Shown here piece by piece: positions 32,223 through 41,108 of a stretch of DNA of 64,000 bases. The stretch is from Terriglobia bacterium. Lineage in GTDB: Bacteria > Acidobacteriota > Terriglobia > Bryobacterales > Bryobacteraceae. Position 1 is the stretch's first letter. Each line of letters begins with the position of its first letter. The position numbers and the translations under genes were made by a program. The notes beneath the pieces are model-generated. The model ran no database searches and was not told the DNA's origin. It was given only the letters and a program-made list of their open reading frames with translations. The stretch lies in the NCBI GenBank assembly GCA_020073305.1, contig JAIQFK010000025.1, positions 1 through 64,000 of the forward strand, in the 5' to 3' direction.

Positions 32223-33800
32223 TCAATTCGCGCTCTCTGCGGCCCCTACCGGTCCTTTCCGGTGTCGCCTGCCGATGGGAAGCTCGACCGAAATCCGGGT
32301 TCCGTGACGCAGCCGGCTCCGAATCTCGAGTTTCCCGCCCAGCAGCGCTACTCGCTCCCGCATGCCAACCAGGCCATAGGAGCTGCGTTTGTCCAGCGCT
32401 GCCTTCACATCAAAGCCCACGCCATCATCCTCGACGTTGAGCCTCAGTATTCCATCGGTGGAGTGCAGCGAAAGGTTTACGGTAGAAGCCTGAGCGTGTT
32501 TGGCTATATTTTGAAAACATTCCTGGGCCAGCCGAAAAACAGCGGTCTCGCACTGGCGCGGCAGCGTATCGCGCTGCACCGGCAAGTGCAGCCGCACCCG
32601 GCCGGGGTGGACGCTGCGAAAGCGGTTGGCCATCTGGCGGAGCGCCGCCGCCAGCCCCAATTGTTCCAGCACCGCGGGGCTGAGGGCTGCCACGGTGCGC
32701 CGGATTTCGGAAATGGTATGCTCGGCCATCTCCCGCGTCTCATCGATCGAGCCGCGCAGACTCTCCGGAGCGCTCTTGCCGAGCATCTCCAGCTTCAAAC
32801 GAATGCAGAGCAGCGATTGCCCTGCCTCGTCGTGCAGTTCCCGGCTGATCCGGCGGCGCTCTTCTTCCTCAATCTGCATCATGTGTTCGCCCAGCTCGCG
32901 GACCTGCTGCTCGCGCCGCGCCAGGTCCTCGACCAGGCGGGCCTTCTCGGCCGCGCGAATACAGCGCTCGCCCACGGCGTCCAGCAATTCCAGTTCACGC
33001 GGCAGCCAGTGGTACTCCGTCGAAAACGCCAGCTGAAGCACTCCGGCCATACGGCCGTGCGCCAAGAGCGGGACGGACCAGAACCAGGGAAATCGCGTTC
33101 GAAACGGAGGATCGAGAATCAGGCGATCGGCCGGTTTGCCACGCGCGATGAGGAGCGGTTTGGCCAGGCGCGCGAGAACGCGCCGTCCAAGCTCCACCGG
33201 CTCGTGGCCGTCAAACAGCGTGAGCTTGCCGTCCTCGGCGTGGCAAAACCGCACCAGCGCGCTCAGGAAGCGCTCCAGCAGGTCCTCCAGGCCCGCGGCC
33301 TGCAGCTCGGCATGAAACAAGCCGTAGAAAGCCTGGGTTTCGGCCTCCCGAACCTGATAATAGGCGTTGTTCACCGTTAGAATGATGCAGAACTGGAGTT
33401 GCTCGCGGGCCCATCGGAAATTCTTGTAGTCGTCGGGATACGACAGAATCAGGATGGGATCGAGCACGCGGTCATACTCCCGCAGGGCGCGCACGATGCC
33501 CGCCGGAGGGACGTTCAGCTTGGCCAGGCGCCGGCCGCTGTATTCCACCAGCTCGAAAAAGTCTGCCGCCGGCTGGTCCGCGGAAAGCATCCGCGCCGCC
33601 GCACCCGGCGTGATCGCGCACAGTGCTTTAATCTGCTTGGGGTCGTGGCGGAGCTGGCGCAAACGGGTGCGAAAGCTCGCATCGAGTTCGGCCAGATGTG
33701 GTTTGAGCACCCCCGCCAGGCGATCGAGTTGGGCTCTGAGCTGATCGCTCAACACATCAGCGGCATCGGCCAGCACGGGCGTAGGTTGGGGTGCGCGCAC
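32223..33800 (-). CDS. Cytosolic sensor histidine kinase (NarX/HisKA_3 type) with N-terminal helical and GAF domains
   Basis: 525 residues from a GTG; no transmembrane helix. Residues about 10-160 form an all-helical sensory-like domain I do not recognise with confidence (RsbR-like or globin-like are possible). About 165-285 resemble a GAF domain. A coiled-coil linker leads to HisKA_3 with H323 in 'RRISRELHDEAGQSLL', and the ATPase domain has 'ETAVFRLAQECFQNIAKHA' and 'VEDDGVGFD', 'GLVGMRERVALLGG'. It phosphorylates the NarL-type regulator directly downstream. The signal is probably cytosolic. Confidence 0.9.
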   Translation of the reverse strand: MRAPQPTPVLADAADVLSDQLRAQLDRLAGVLKPHLAELDASFRTRLRQLRHDPKQIKALCAITPGAAARMLSADQPAADFFELVEYSGRRLAKLNVPPAGIVRALREYDRVLDPILILSYPDDYKNFRWAREQLQFCIILTVNNAYYQVREAETQAFYGLFHAELQAAGLEDLLERFLSALVRFCHAEDGKLTLFDGHEPVELGRRVLARLAKPLLIARGKPADRLILDPPFRTRFPWFWSVPLLAHGRMAGVLQLAFSTEYHWLPRELELLDAVGERCIRAAEKARLVEDLARREQQVRELGEHMMQIEEEERRRISRELHDEAGQSLLCIRLKLEMLGKSAPESLRGSIDETREMAEHTISEIRRTVAALSPAVLEQLGLAAALRQMANRFRSVHPGRVRLHLPVQRDTLPRQCETAVFRLAQECFQNIAKHAQASTVNLSLHSTDGILRLNVEDDGVGFDVKAALDKRSSYGLVGMRERVALLGGKLEIRSRLRHGTRISVELPIGRRHRKGPVGAAESAN

Positions 33801-33852
33801 GCGTAGAGGAATATGGTGGGGTTGGAGAGCCGGGTGTCTCCGGGATTTACAT

Positions 33853-34542
33853 TCACTTCCCCAGCAGTTGCCGCTGCCGGAATCGTCTCACTTTGGAGCG
33901 GTTCCCGCAGTCCCTCATGTCGCACCATTGGCGGCTGCGGTTGCGGCTGGTGTCCAGGAACATCCATCCGCACTCGTCGCCGCCGCACTGGCGCACTTTG
34001 GCCAACTCGCGCGAGGTGAGCAGTTCCGCGGCCGACTTCGCCACGGGCCACAGGACGCGATCGAGCGCATCGGGCCGGTCTTCCCAGTTCCAGGCAAATC
34101 CGCCCGGTGATGGGATGAGCCGCTCATGGCCCCTCGAGACCGCCAGTTCGCGCCGGAGCACGTCCACATCGGCCGCGTGGGGCGGCCATCTCTCCACCAC
34201 CGACTTGAAAATGCGATACAGCGCCTCGCGAAGCGTGGCCGCTCTGGCGAGGACCGACGCTGCTTTTTTCCGGTGAGCCGACGCACGGCGGGCCATGCTG
34301 CGCGCTTCCGCTTGGGTCATGACACCGGCGAGTTGCGCCCATGTCATCAGATCGTCATAACCGGCAATCTTGTCCCGGACAACGGTGTCGGCATAATCTC
34401 GCAAGCCTATCCTGGCGGCTCTGCTGCTGACACGCCCGCCGACCGTATTCACAAAGTCCAGACACAGCCGTCCGCCGATGAACTTCAGTCCGGACGCGTT
34501 TTGTAACTGATGTAAGTCGGTTGACTGGTTACCGGTGCCCAT
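33853..34542 (-). CDS. ABATE-domain / CGNR zinc-finger transcription regulator
   Basis: 229 residues. The N-terminal ABATE-like stress-sensing part (GLKFIGGRLCLDFVNTVGGR...) is followed by a C-terminal CGNR zinc finger: 'VRQCGGDECGWMFLDTSRNRSRQWCDMRDCGNRSKVRRFRQRQ', with four Cys and the defining CGNR. Such proteins are putative DNA-binding regulators (the SgcR-like group). It is divergent from the DinB-like gene with only 16 bases between the preferred starts, so they share a control region and the regulator may act on that gene. Confidence 0.88.
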   Translation of the reverse strand: MGTGNQSTDLHQLQNASGLKFIGGRLCLDFVNTVGGRVSSRAARIGLRDYADTVVRDKIAGYDDLMTWAQLAGVMTQAEARSMARRASAHRKKAASVLARAATLREALYRIFKSVVERWPPHAADVDVLRRELAVSRGHERLIPSPGGFAWNWEDRPDALDRVLWPVAKSAAELLTSRELAKVRQCGGDECGWMFLDTSRNRSRQWCDMRDCGNRSKVRRFRQRQLLGK

Positions 34543-34558
34543 GCTATATGTAACCGCT

Positions 34559-35062
34559 ATGCCAAGCTTAGCAAGTTACGCAGCCCTGGCCACCCTGCTC
34601 ACGGCCGCCGTGTTCGCCCAGGAACAGAAACCGCCTGCCACGCCGGCTGAATTGAGCCGGTATTTTGCCGGTGTCAACCGGCGTGTGCTGGAAATGGCCC
34701 GGGACTTCCCGGAGGACAAGTATGGTTTCCGGCTCCGCCCCGAAATGCGCTCGTTCGGGGAAGTCATCGTCCACATTATGTCTGGAAACGTCTACGCCGC
34801 AAAGGCGGGCCGCGGCGAACAGGCGAATTGGGACGAACTCGACGCTAAGAACTACCGCACGAAGGCCGACATCGTGGCCGCGTTGCAGAAGTCCATCGCC
34901 GACTCGACCGCCGCCATGAAAGCCTCGCCGGAGGGCTACAAGAAGTCGCTCGAGCCGTGGCTGGGCGTCATCGAGCACTCCGCCGAGCACTACGGCCTGC
35001 TGGTGGCGTATTACCGCGCCAACGGTCTGGTGCCGCCGGCATCACGGCCGAAGAGCAAGTAA
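34559..35062 (+). CDS. Exported DinB/YfiT-like four-helix protein
   Basis: 167 residues from the ATG at 34559, giving a signal peptide (PSLASYAALATLLTAAVFAQ); the ATG at 34535 would overlap the divergent gene. The mature part is a DinB four-helix bundle: 'FAGVNRRVLEMARDFPEDKYGFRLRPEMRSFGEVIVHIMSGN' with the first His, and 'GVIEHSAEHYGLLVAYYRANG' with the other two His of the metal triad. DinB/YfiT proteins are thiol- or metal-dependent transferases of diverse function. Secretion is unusual for cytosolic DinB but common among acidobacterial paralogues. Confidence 0.82.
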   Translation: MPSLASYAALATLLTAAVFAQEQKPPATPAELSRYFAGVNRRVLEMARDFPEDKYGFRLRPEMRSFGEVIVHIMSGNVYAAKAGRGEQANWDELDAKNYRTKADIVAALQKSIADSTAAMKASPEGYKKSLEPWLGVIEHSAEHYGLLVAYYRANGLVPPASRPKSK

Positions 35063-35104
35063 AGTGCATGCAAATTAGATCGGCCCTTCCGCTACAATCA
35101 CTGC

Positions 35105-36070
35105 ATGTCAAGAAGCCGCTTCCGCACCGCTGCCGTCATTGGCACGGGCATGATGGGCCCTGGAATCGCCGCCACACTGGCGCTGGGAGGAGTGCGCGCC
35201 ACCATCCTGAGCCGCACGGAAGAGAACGCCGCGAAAGGCGTTGAAGCCGCCCGCCAGCAGTTGCGCGCCCTCGTGGACAACGGGCTGGCGGATATCGTCG
35301 ACGTGCGCGACGCCTTTGACCTGCTTGCCGGCTCGTCCGCGTTTGATCCAACCGTCGCAAGCGCGGATCTGGTGATCGAATCCGCCCCTGAAAACATGGA
35401 TCTGAAGCAGAAGATGTTCGCGCGCATGGGCAGCCTCGCCGACCGGGCCGCGGTGCTAGCGAGCAACACCTCCGGCCTCAGCATCACGGCTATCGCCTCG
35501 CGCTGCCGGCGTCCCGAGCGCGTACTCACTACCCACTTCTGGAACCCGCCGCACCTGATGCCACTAGTCGAAATCGTGCCCGGCGAGAAAACCTCGCCGC
35601 AGATCGCCCAAGACGTACGCGAATTGCTGGCGGCGTGCGGCAAAATCCCGGTTCTGGTCAAAAAAGACCGGCCGGTCCAGCTCGGCAACCGCCTGCTGCA
35701 GGCTCTGGTGCGCGAAGCCGCCTTCATCGTCGAGGAGGGCATCGCGGAGGTTGAGGATGTAGACCTGGTCGTCAAGAATGGGTTCGGACTGCGGATGCCG
35801 GTCTACGGGATCTTTGAGCACCAGGATGTCGTCGGCCTGGACATGGGACTCGCTATTGTGGACTACGTGGCCAAGGATCTCTACAACCTGCCGCGAGCGC
35901 CGAACTTCTATCGCGCAAAAGTCGCGCATGGCGATCTGGGCGCGAAAACCGGCAAGGGTTTCTACGACTGGTCGAAAAAGTCGCTTGAAGAAGTGAAGGC
36001 GCGCCGGGATCAATTCGTCATGAGCGTGCTGCGCGCGAGGAAAATGGAGCGCGAGGCGCCGGCGTCCTAG
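35105..36070 (+). CDS. 3-hydroxyacyl-CoA dehydrogenase (NAD-dependent)
   Basis: 321 residues. N-terminal Rossmann fold 'AVIGTGMMGPGIAATLALGG' (GxGxxG); 'VIESAPENMDLKQKMF' and 'ASNTSGLSITAI' are NAD/substrate loops; 'TTHFWNPPHLMPLVEIVPG' carries the catalytic His, and the C-terminal helical domain has 'GNRLLQALVREAAFIVEEGIAEVEDVD' and 'TGKGFYDW'. It is of single-domain HbdH/FadB-like or carnitine dehydrogenase-like type. Reaction: (S)-3-hydroxyacyl-CoA to 3-oxoacyl-CoA with NAD+. No thiolase or crotonase is adjacent, so pathway placement is inferred from family only. Confidence 0.88.
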   Translation: MSRSRFRTAAVIGTGMMGPGIAATLALGGVRATILSRTEENAAKGVEAARQQLRALVDNGLADIVDVRDAFDLLAGSSAFDPTVASADLVIESAPENMDLKQKMFARMGSLADRAAVLASNTSGLSITAIASRCRRPERVLTTHFWNPPHLMPLVEIVPGEKTSPQIAQDVRELLAACGKIPVLVKKDRPVQLGNRLLQALVREAAFIVEEGIAEVEDVDLVVKNGFGLRMPVYGIFEHQDVVGLDMGLAIVDYVAKDLYNLPRAPNFYRAKVAHGDLGAKTGKGFYDWSKKSLEEVKARRDQFVMSVLRARKMEREAPAS

Positions 36071-36086
36071 GGGAAGCTCGCTTCCC
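36071..36086. terminator. Bidirectional stem-loop between convergent genes
   Basis: GGGAAG-CTCG-CTTCCC: a perfect 6-bp stem with a CTCG tetraloop, placed directly after the dehydrogenase stop and 8 bases from the convergent pepA stop. No long T-tract, so intrinsic termination is plausible but not certain. Confidence 0.5.
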
Positions 36087-36093
36087 TCAACTG

Positions 36094-37551
36094 CTAGTCC
36101 GACCAGTTCATCGCCAGGCTTACAAACGTCCGCACGCCGACGCCGACCGGCCCCTTCGACATATAAGGTTTGGCCTCATCCAGCCAGGCCGTGCCCGCAA
36201 TATCCAGGTGCACCCAGGGTGTTTTCTCCGCAAACTCGTTGAGGAACAGCGCGGCGGTGATGGAACCGCCCGGACGGCCGCCCACGTTGGCCATATCGGC
36301 GAACGGGCTCTTCAGTTGCTCCTTGTAGTCATCATCGAGCGGCATGCGCCACATCTTTTCGCCGGCGGCGTGTGCGGCCTCGAGCACGCGCTCGACCAGG
36401 CGGTCATCGGTTCCGAAAGCGCCCGTATTCACGTGCCCAAGGGCCACAACGATTGCTCCGGTGAGCGTGGCGGCGTCCACCAGATGCGTGCAGCCCAAAC
36501 GCCGTGCATACGTGAGCGCGTCGGCCAGAATGAGGCGGCCTTCGGCGTCTGTGTTGATCACCTCGATGGTTTTGCCGGATAAGGAAGTAACAATATCGCC
36601 CGGGCGCTGGGCGCGGCTTCCGGGCATATTTTCGACCGCGGGGATGAGCGCGGTTACCGGAATGGGCGGCTTCAATTGCGCCAGAGCCCGCATAGTTCCG
36701 ATCATGGCGGCGCCGCCGGACATGTCGTACTTCATTTTTTCCATCCCATCGGCGGGCTTAATGGAGATGCCGCCGGTGTCAAAGGTAACGCCCTTGCCCA
36801 CCAGGCCGAGGTGCGCGGCGCCCTTCGCATTCGCAGGCCGGTAACGCAGGACGATCAGCGCTGGCGGCTCGGCGCTGCCCTGGGCCACGCCCAACAGCGA
36901 TCCCATGCCGAGTTGCCGCATGCGGTCCTGGTCCAGCACTTCACACTCGAGACCATACGCGGCGGCCGTCTGGCGGGCAGATTCCGCCATGGATGTGGGG
37001 GTGAGCTTATTGGCTGGTTCCGTGCTCAGCTCACGCGCAGAATTTTGGGCCTCCCCGATCACGCGGCCTCGCTCCGCCGCCTGATTCAGCGCCGCGCCCC
37101 CGCCCGGCGCCGCCACCGTGAAATGATCCACAACCTTGACGTCTTTTTTGTCGCTCTTGTACCGGTCGGGTTCGTAGTCGCCGAGCACAGCGCCTTCGAC
37201 CGCGGCTTGCACATGCTCGGGCCCTCCGCATGAACCTTCGAGCCAAATGCCGATATTACGCAGCGACCGCGATTTCAAATGGCGCAACGCCGCTCCGGAC
37301 ACGCGCCGCAGCTCGGCGGAAGTGAATTTCTCGGCAGGCCCCGCACCGGCCAGCAGCAGCCGCCGGGCTTTGAAACCCTGCGGGTGATGCACCAAGGTCA
37401 TCTCGAAAATCTTACCGGCGACTTCTCCGGAACCGTAAACATCGCTGAGCGAGTCCTTGAACCGGTCATTCGGTTTGCCCTCAAACGTCACGGCAATCAG
37501 CGCGTCGCACTCCAGGGATTCAACCGGCGTTTGCTCCAGGTGGATCTGCAT
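36094..37551 (-). CDS. pepA: Leucyl aminopeptidase (cytosol aminopeptidase, M17)
   Basis: 485 residues. The M17 signature NTDAEGRLILADAL is exact. Metal-site segments are 'GKGVTFDTGGISIKPADGMEKMKYDMSGGAAM' (Lys, Asp) and 'EGR' (carbonate-binding Arg). The variable N-terminal domain is present. It is a hexameric two-metal exopeptidase releasing N-terminal amino acids from peptides in the cytosol. The start directly abuts the smpB stop (37552), so the two are co-transcribed on the minus strand. Confidence 0.95.
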   Translation of the reverse strand: MQIHLEQTPVESLECDALIAVTFEGKPNDRFKDSLSDVYGSGEVAGKIFEMTLVHHPQGFKARRLLLAGAGPAEKFTSAELRRVSGAALRHLKSRSLRNIGIWLEGSCGGPEHVQAAVEGAVLGDYEPDRYKSDKKDVKVVDHFTVAAPGGGAALNQAAERGRVIGEAQNSARELSTEPANKLTPTSMAESARQTAAAYGLECEVLDQDRMRQLGMGSLLGVAQGSAEPPALIVLRYRPANAKGAAHLGLVGKGVTFDTGGISIKPADGMEKMKYDMSGGAAMIGTMRALAQLKPPIPVTALIPAVENMPGSRAQRPGDIVTSLSGKTIEVINTDAEGRLILADALTYARRLGCTHLVDAATLTGAIVVALGHVNTGAFGTDDRLVERVLEAAHAAGEKMWRMPLDDDYKEQLKSPFADMANVGGRPGGSITAALFLNEFAEKTPWVHLDIAGTAWLDEAKPYMSKGPVGVGVRTFVSLAMNWSD

Positions 37552-38034
37552 TTAGCCTCCGTATTTGGCCTTGCTGCGGCGGACGGCATCGCGCGCCTCG
37601 GTTTCCGCGGTGCGGGCGCGCTCGGCCTCGCGCTTATCGTGCATCTTCTTGCCGCGCGCCAGGGCTACCTCGCACTTGATACGGCCGCCCTTCAGATAGA
37701 TTTTGGTGGGAATCAGCGACAGGCCCTTTTCCCGGGTCTTCCCAAGCAATTTATCAATTTCACGCCGATGCAGCAGCAGCTTGCGGCTGCGCACCGGCGA
37801 ATGATTCTCCCGGTTTCCGTGCGAATATTCGCTGATGTGCGCGTTGACCAGCCAAGCCTCATTCTTTTCGATAGTAGCGTAGCTCTCTCGCAACTGGATT
37901 TTGCCCGATTTGGCGGACTTCACCTCGGTACCAGTCAGTACTATGCCCGCTTCAAAGCGGTCCATCAGGAAATAGTTATGGCTGGCCTGCCGGTTGTCAC
38001 TTAGAATCTTGATAGTAGCCTCTTTTGTCGCCAA
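37552..38034 (-). CDS. smpB: SsrA-binding protein
   Basis: 160 residues of the normal length. '[44 protein letters not shown]' and '[34 protein letters not shown]' are the oligonucleotide-binding barrel that holds tmRNA; the C-terminal basic tail ([27 protein letters not shown]) enters the ribosomal mRNA channel. It works in trans-translation, rescuing stalled ribosomes. The ssrA RNA gene is not in this window. Confidence 0.95.
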   Translation of the reverse strand: MATKEATIKILSDNRQASHNYFLMDRFEAGIVLTGTEVKSAKSGKIQLRESYATIEKNEAWLVNAHISEYSHGNRENHSPVRSRKLLLHRREIDKLLGKTREKGLSLIPTKIYLKGGRIKCEVALARGKKMHDKREAERARTAETEARDAVRRSKAKYGG

Positions 38035-38151
38035 CGATGTGCCTCAAATTACATTCCACACCAGGAAGAGCCTGCGCGTCAGTCATTTTGATGATAATCC
38101 ACAGGTTGAGCGTGTCGCACCCCGGGGGCAGCTTCCACTCAAACTCGTAAC
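38035..38151. promoter_or_regulatory. Divergent promoter region smpB / secretin
   Basis: 117 bases separate the divergent starts and should hold both promoters. No clear Shine-Dalgarno precedes the secretin ATG and no known operator is recognised. Confidence 0.35.
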
Positions 38152-40635
38152 ATGCTGAGGCCCAAAAGGTTAGCAAAAATCGCGGGGTTCGCGCTGCTGG
38201 CGGCCATGGTTGGCGTGACGGCTCTGGAGGCGCGAACGCGAAAAGGAGACAGGCTGCTGGCCCAGAGCCGTGCCGCCGAACTTCAGAAAGACTGGGACCA
38301 GGCCCTGTCCTTTGCGGAAGAAGCTCTTAGCGAAGACCCGGCCGATATCGCTTATCAGTTGGCCACTACCCGGTTGCGCTTTTACGGCGCTCAGCATCAC
38401 GTGGATGAGGGCAGGAAGTTGCGCAGCCAGGGCCAACTGGATCAGGCGCTGGTGGAATTCCAAAAAGCCTACGGCATTAACCCGGCTTTGGCCATGGCGG
38501 AGGAGGAGATCGGGCGCACCAAGAGCATGATTGAGCGCGAGAAAAACAAGCCCGCTGGTGAAAGAAACGCGGAAGAGCGCGGTCTGACTCCGGCACAGAC
38601 CGAAAAGCAGAGGCAGGAGAAGAAGTTTGCCTCGATGGAGGCCCTGCCGGAGTTGAAGCCGCTCAATACGGCGCCCATCAATCTGAAAATGAACAATCAA
38701 CCGCCCAAGGTTCTGTTCGAAACCGTGGGCAAGCTGGCCGGCATCAACGTGCTGTTCGACCCGGAGTACAATGCCCCAACCGCGACCGGAGGCGGAGGGA
38801 AGGGGCAATCCATCGAGTTGAACAACGCCACGCTGGACGAGGCGCTGGACTACGTGGCGCTGATCACGCGATCGTTCTGGAAGCCCATCTCCCAAAACGC
38901 CATTTTCATCACACAGGACAATCCCACCAAGCGGCGTGAATTCGAAGATTGGGTGGTGCGAGTCTTTTATCTGAACAACATCTTGACGGCGCAGGAAATC
39001 CAGGAAATCGTCACTGCGGTGCGCACGGTGGCCGAGATCCAGAAGATCTTTACCTACCAGGCGCAGAACGCGATCATCGTGCGCGCCGAGGCGGACAAGG
39101 TCGCGCTGGCGGAAAAGATCATTGCCGATCTCGACAAGCCGAAGGCCGAGGTGCTGGTGGATGTCGTGGTGATGCAGGTCAGCCGGGCTAGGGAGCGCGA
39201 CCTGGCGGCGGCCGTAGCGCAGACCGGCATCAATTCGCCGATCAGCTTTACGCCACGCGCGAGCCTCGGTGCCACCGGAACCGGCACAGGCACGGGAACG
39301 GGCACAGGGGCCGCCACCACCGCTTCGAGCGGCATTCCGTTATCCAACATCGGCAGGATCAGCACGCGCGATTTTTCTCTCACCCTGCCGGGCGGCCTGC
39401 TCAATGCACTGATGAATGACACCAACAGCAAGGTGCTGCAGTCGCCTCAGGTGCGGGCGGTGGACGGCCAGAAGGTCAGCATGAAGATCGGTGAGAAGGT
39501 GCCCTATGCAAGCGGCAGCTTCCAGCCGGGCATAGGCGGGGTGGGCATCAACCCTCTGGTCAACACCCAATTCACGTTTCTGGACGTGGGTGTGAACGTC
39601 GACATCACGCCAAAAATCCATGGGACCGATGAAGTATCCCTACACGTTGAAATCGATATTTCGAACGTGAAGCAGTTCCTCGACCTGGGCGGCGTCAAAG
39701 AGCCCGACGTCGCGCAGACCAAAATCATTAATGATGTCCGCCTGAAGCAGGGAGAGGTGAACCTGATGGGCGGGCTCATGCAGATCCAGGAGAACAAAAC
39801 CACAAACGGGGTGCCGGGCCTGAGCAGCATTCCGATCATCCGGCGGCTGTTCACGAGTGAAACGCTCACCAAGGATGAGAGCGAGATGGTCATCGTCCTG
39901 ATCCCTCACATCGTCCGCGCTCCCAGTATCACGGAGGTGAATATGCGGACGATCGGGACGGGCAGCTCGACCGTTGTCAAGTTGAATTATGCGCCGGAGA
40001 AGCCAGCCGAAACGCCGCAACCGCCTGCCGCCGCGCCGCAGCCGGTCGCCGGCGTTGTGCAAGGCAATCCTCCGGCAACCGCACTCCCCGCGACCGCACC
40101 CCCGGCGGCGGTTCAGCCCGCGCTTCCGCCTGCGACCGCACCCCCGGCGGCAGTTGAACCCACGGCGCCGCCTGTTCCGCCGACCAAACCGCAGACGGCT
40201 CCCGCGCAGGGCGCGGAAACCAAAGCCCGCGTGATGTTCGTGCCGGAGCAAGCGAGCGCTCAACTCAACGGAACCATTACCGTGAGTCTCCTGGTGGAAA
40301 ACGCCACGGATCTCGCCTCCACGCCCATGCAAATCCGTTTCGATTCCAAGGTGCTGCGTCTGAACGATGTGGTGCGCGGCAATCTGCTGGCCAGCGACGG
40401 CCAACCGGTGGCCTTTTCGAAGAACGTTCTCAACGACACGGGCGAGGCGACGGTGAATGTCAGCCGTTTTCCCACTACCGGCGGCGTGAGCGGATCCGGG
40501 TCCCTGGTGACCTTGGTCTTCCAAGCCGTGGGCAAGGGCGAAACCATCGTTGCCGTGCCGGAGCTAACGCTCCGCAACTCGCAATCTCAACCCATTCTGA
40601 CCGCAGCGCCTCACTTTTCGGTAACCGTGAAATAG
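38152..40635 (+). CDS. Secretin (type II/IV secretion, GspD/PilQ-like) with N-terminal TPR and C-terminal cohesin domain
   Basis: 827 residues with a signal peptide (KIAGFALLAAMVGVTALEA). About 30-130 are TPR-like helices. About 175-330 are N-domains ('PPKVLFETVGKLAGINVLFDPEY', 'NAIFITQ', 'YQAQNAIIVRAEADKVALAEKIIADLDKPKAEVLVDVVVM'). About 330-600 is the secretin pore with 'VPGLSSIPIIRRLFTSE'. A Gly-Thr hexanucleotide-coded repeat lies near 380-390. A Pro/Ala linker (about 618-695) leads to a cohesin domain (about 695-827) with 'NGTITVSLLVENATDLASTPMQIRFD'. Outer-membrane channel, operon leader for two prepilins and a surface protein. The cohesin could dock dockerin-like or pilus proteins. Confidence 0.9.
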   Translation: MLRPKRLAKIAGFALLAAMVGVTALEARTRKGDRLLAQSRAAELQKDWDQALSFAEEALSEDPADIAYQLATTRLRFYGAQHHVDEGRKLRSQGQLDQALVEFQKAYGINPALAMAEEEIGRTKSMIEREKNKPAGERNAEERGLTPAQTEKQRQEKKFASMEALPELKPLNTAPINLKMNNQPPKVLFETVGKLAGINVLFDPEYNAPTATGGGGKGQSIELNNATLDEALDYVALITRSFWKPISQNAIFITQDNPTKRREFEDWVVRVFYLNNILTAQEIQEIVTAVRTVAEIQKIFTYQAQNAIIVRAEADKVALAEKIIADLDKPKAEVLVDVVVMQVSRARERDLAAAVAQTGINSPISFTPRASLGATGTGTGTGTGTGAATTASSGIPLSNIGRISTRDFSLTLPGGLLNALMNDTNSKVLQSPQVRAVDGQKVSMKIGEKVPYASGSFQPGIGGVGINPLVNTQFTFLDVGVNVDITPKIHGTDEVSLHVEIDISNVKQFLDLGGVKEPDVAQTKIINDVRLKQGEVNLMGGLMQIQENKTTNGVPGLSSIPIIRRLFTSETLTKDESEMVIVLIPHIVRAPSITEVNMRTIGTGSSTVVKLNYAPEKPAETPQPPAAAPQPVAGVVQGNPPATALPATAPPAAVQPALPPATAPPAAVEPTAPPVPPTKPQTAPAQGAETKARVMFVPEQASAQLNGTITVSLLVENATDLASTPMQIRFDSKVLRLNDVVRGNLLASDGQPVAFSKNVLNDTGEATVNVSRFPTTGGVSGSGSLVTLVFQAVGKGETIVAVPELTLRNSQSQPILTAAPHFSVTVK
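39271..39315 (+). repeat. Hexanucleotide tandem repeat in the secretin gene
   Basis: Imperfect GGCACA/GGCACG/GGAACG units encode a Gly-Thr run (GTGTGTGTG). Unit length is a multiple of three, so copy-number changes would lengthen or shorten the loop without a frameshift. Confidence 0.5.
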
Positions 40636-40640
40636 ACTCT

Positions 40641-41108
40641 ATGCAACGGCGAAGAAAGCAGGGCGGTCTTACGTTGATCGAGCTGATCGTGGCCTTCACG
40701 ATCCTGCTGCTCCTCACGAGCATGGCGGTACCGCTGGCACGCAACAAAGTACGCACCGAAAAGGAGCGCGAGCTGCGTTGGGCGCTGCGCGAGATGCGGA
40801 GCGCCATCGACAAATACAAAGACATGTTCGACCAGGGCCTGCTTCCGCCAGGGAAACTGGGATCGGAGGGCTACCCCGAGACCCTCGACGTTCTGGTGGA
40901 TGGGGTCAAGATGGCCGGGCAGGTGGATAAGAAGCAGCGCTTCCTGCGCCGGATTCCCAAGGACCCGATGACGAACTCCAGGGACTGGGGTTTGCGCAGC
41001 ATGCAGGATGACCCCAAGTCCACGGGCTGGGGCACTCAGAACGTATTCGACGTTTACACCAAGAGCATGGATAAGGCCGCGGATGGAACTCCTTATTCGG
41101 AATGGTAA
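40641..41108 (+). CDS. Type II secretion / type IV pilus prepilin (GspG-like)
   Basis: 155 residues, 5 bases after the secretin stop. The prepilin signature is clear: a basic leader with Gly (RRRKQGG) then LTLIELIVAFTILLLLTSMAV with Glu at +5. A C-terminal 'DPMTNSRDWGLRSM' block and final 'DGTPYSEW' resemble GspG pseudopilins. After cleavage and methylation by PilD it would form a pseudopilus or pilus subunit. The last 26 bases overlap the start of the next prepilin gene. Confidence 0.88.
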   Translation: MQRRRKQGGLTLIELIVAFTILLLLTSMAVPLARNKVRTEKERELRWALREMRSAIDKYKDMFDQGLLPPGKLGSEGYPETLDVLVDGVKMAGQVDKKQRFLRRIPKDPMTNSRDWGLRSMQDDPKSTGWGTQNVFDVYTKSMDKAADGTPYSEW

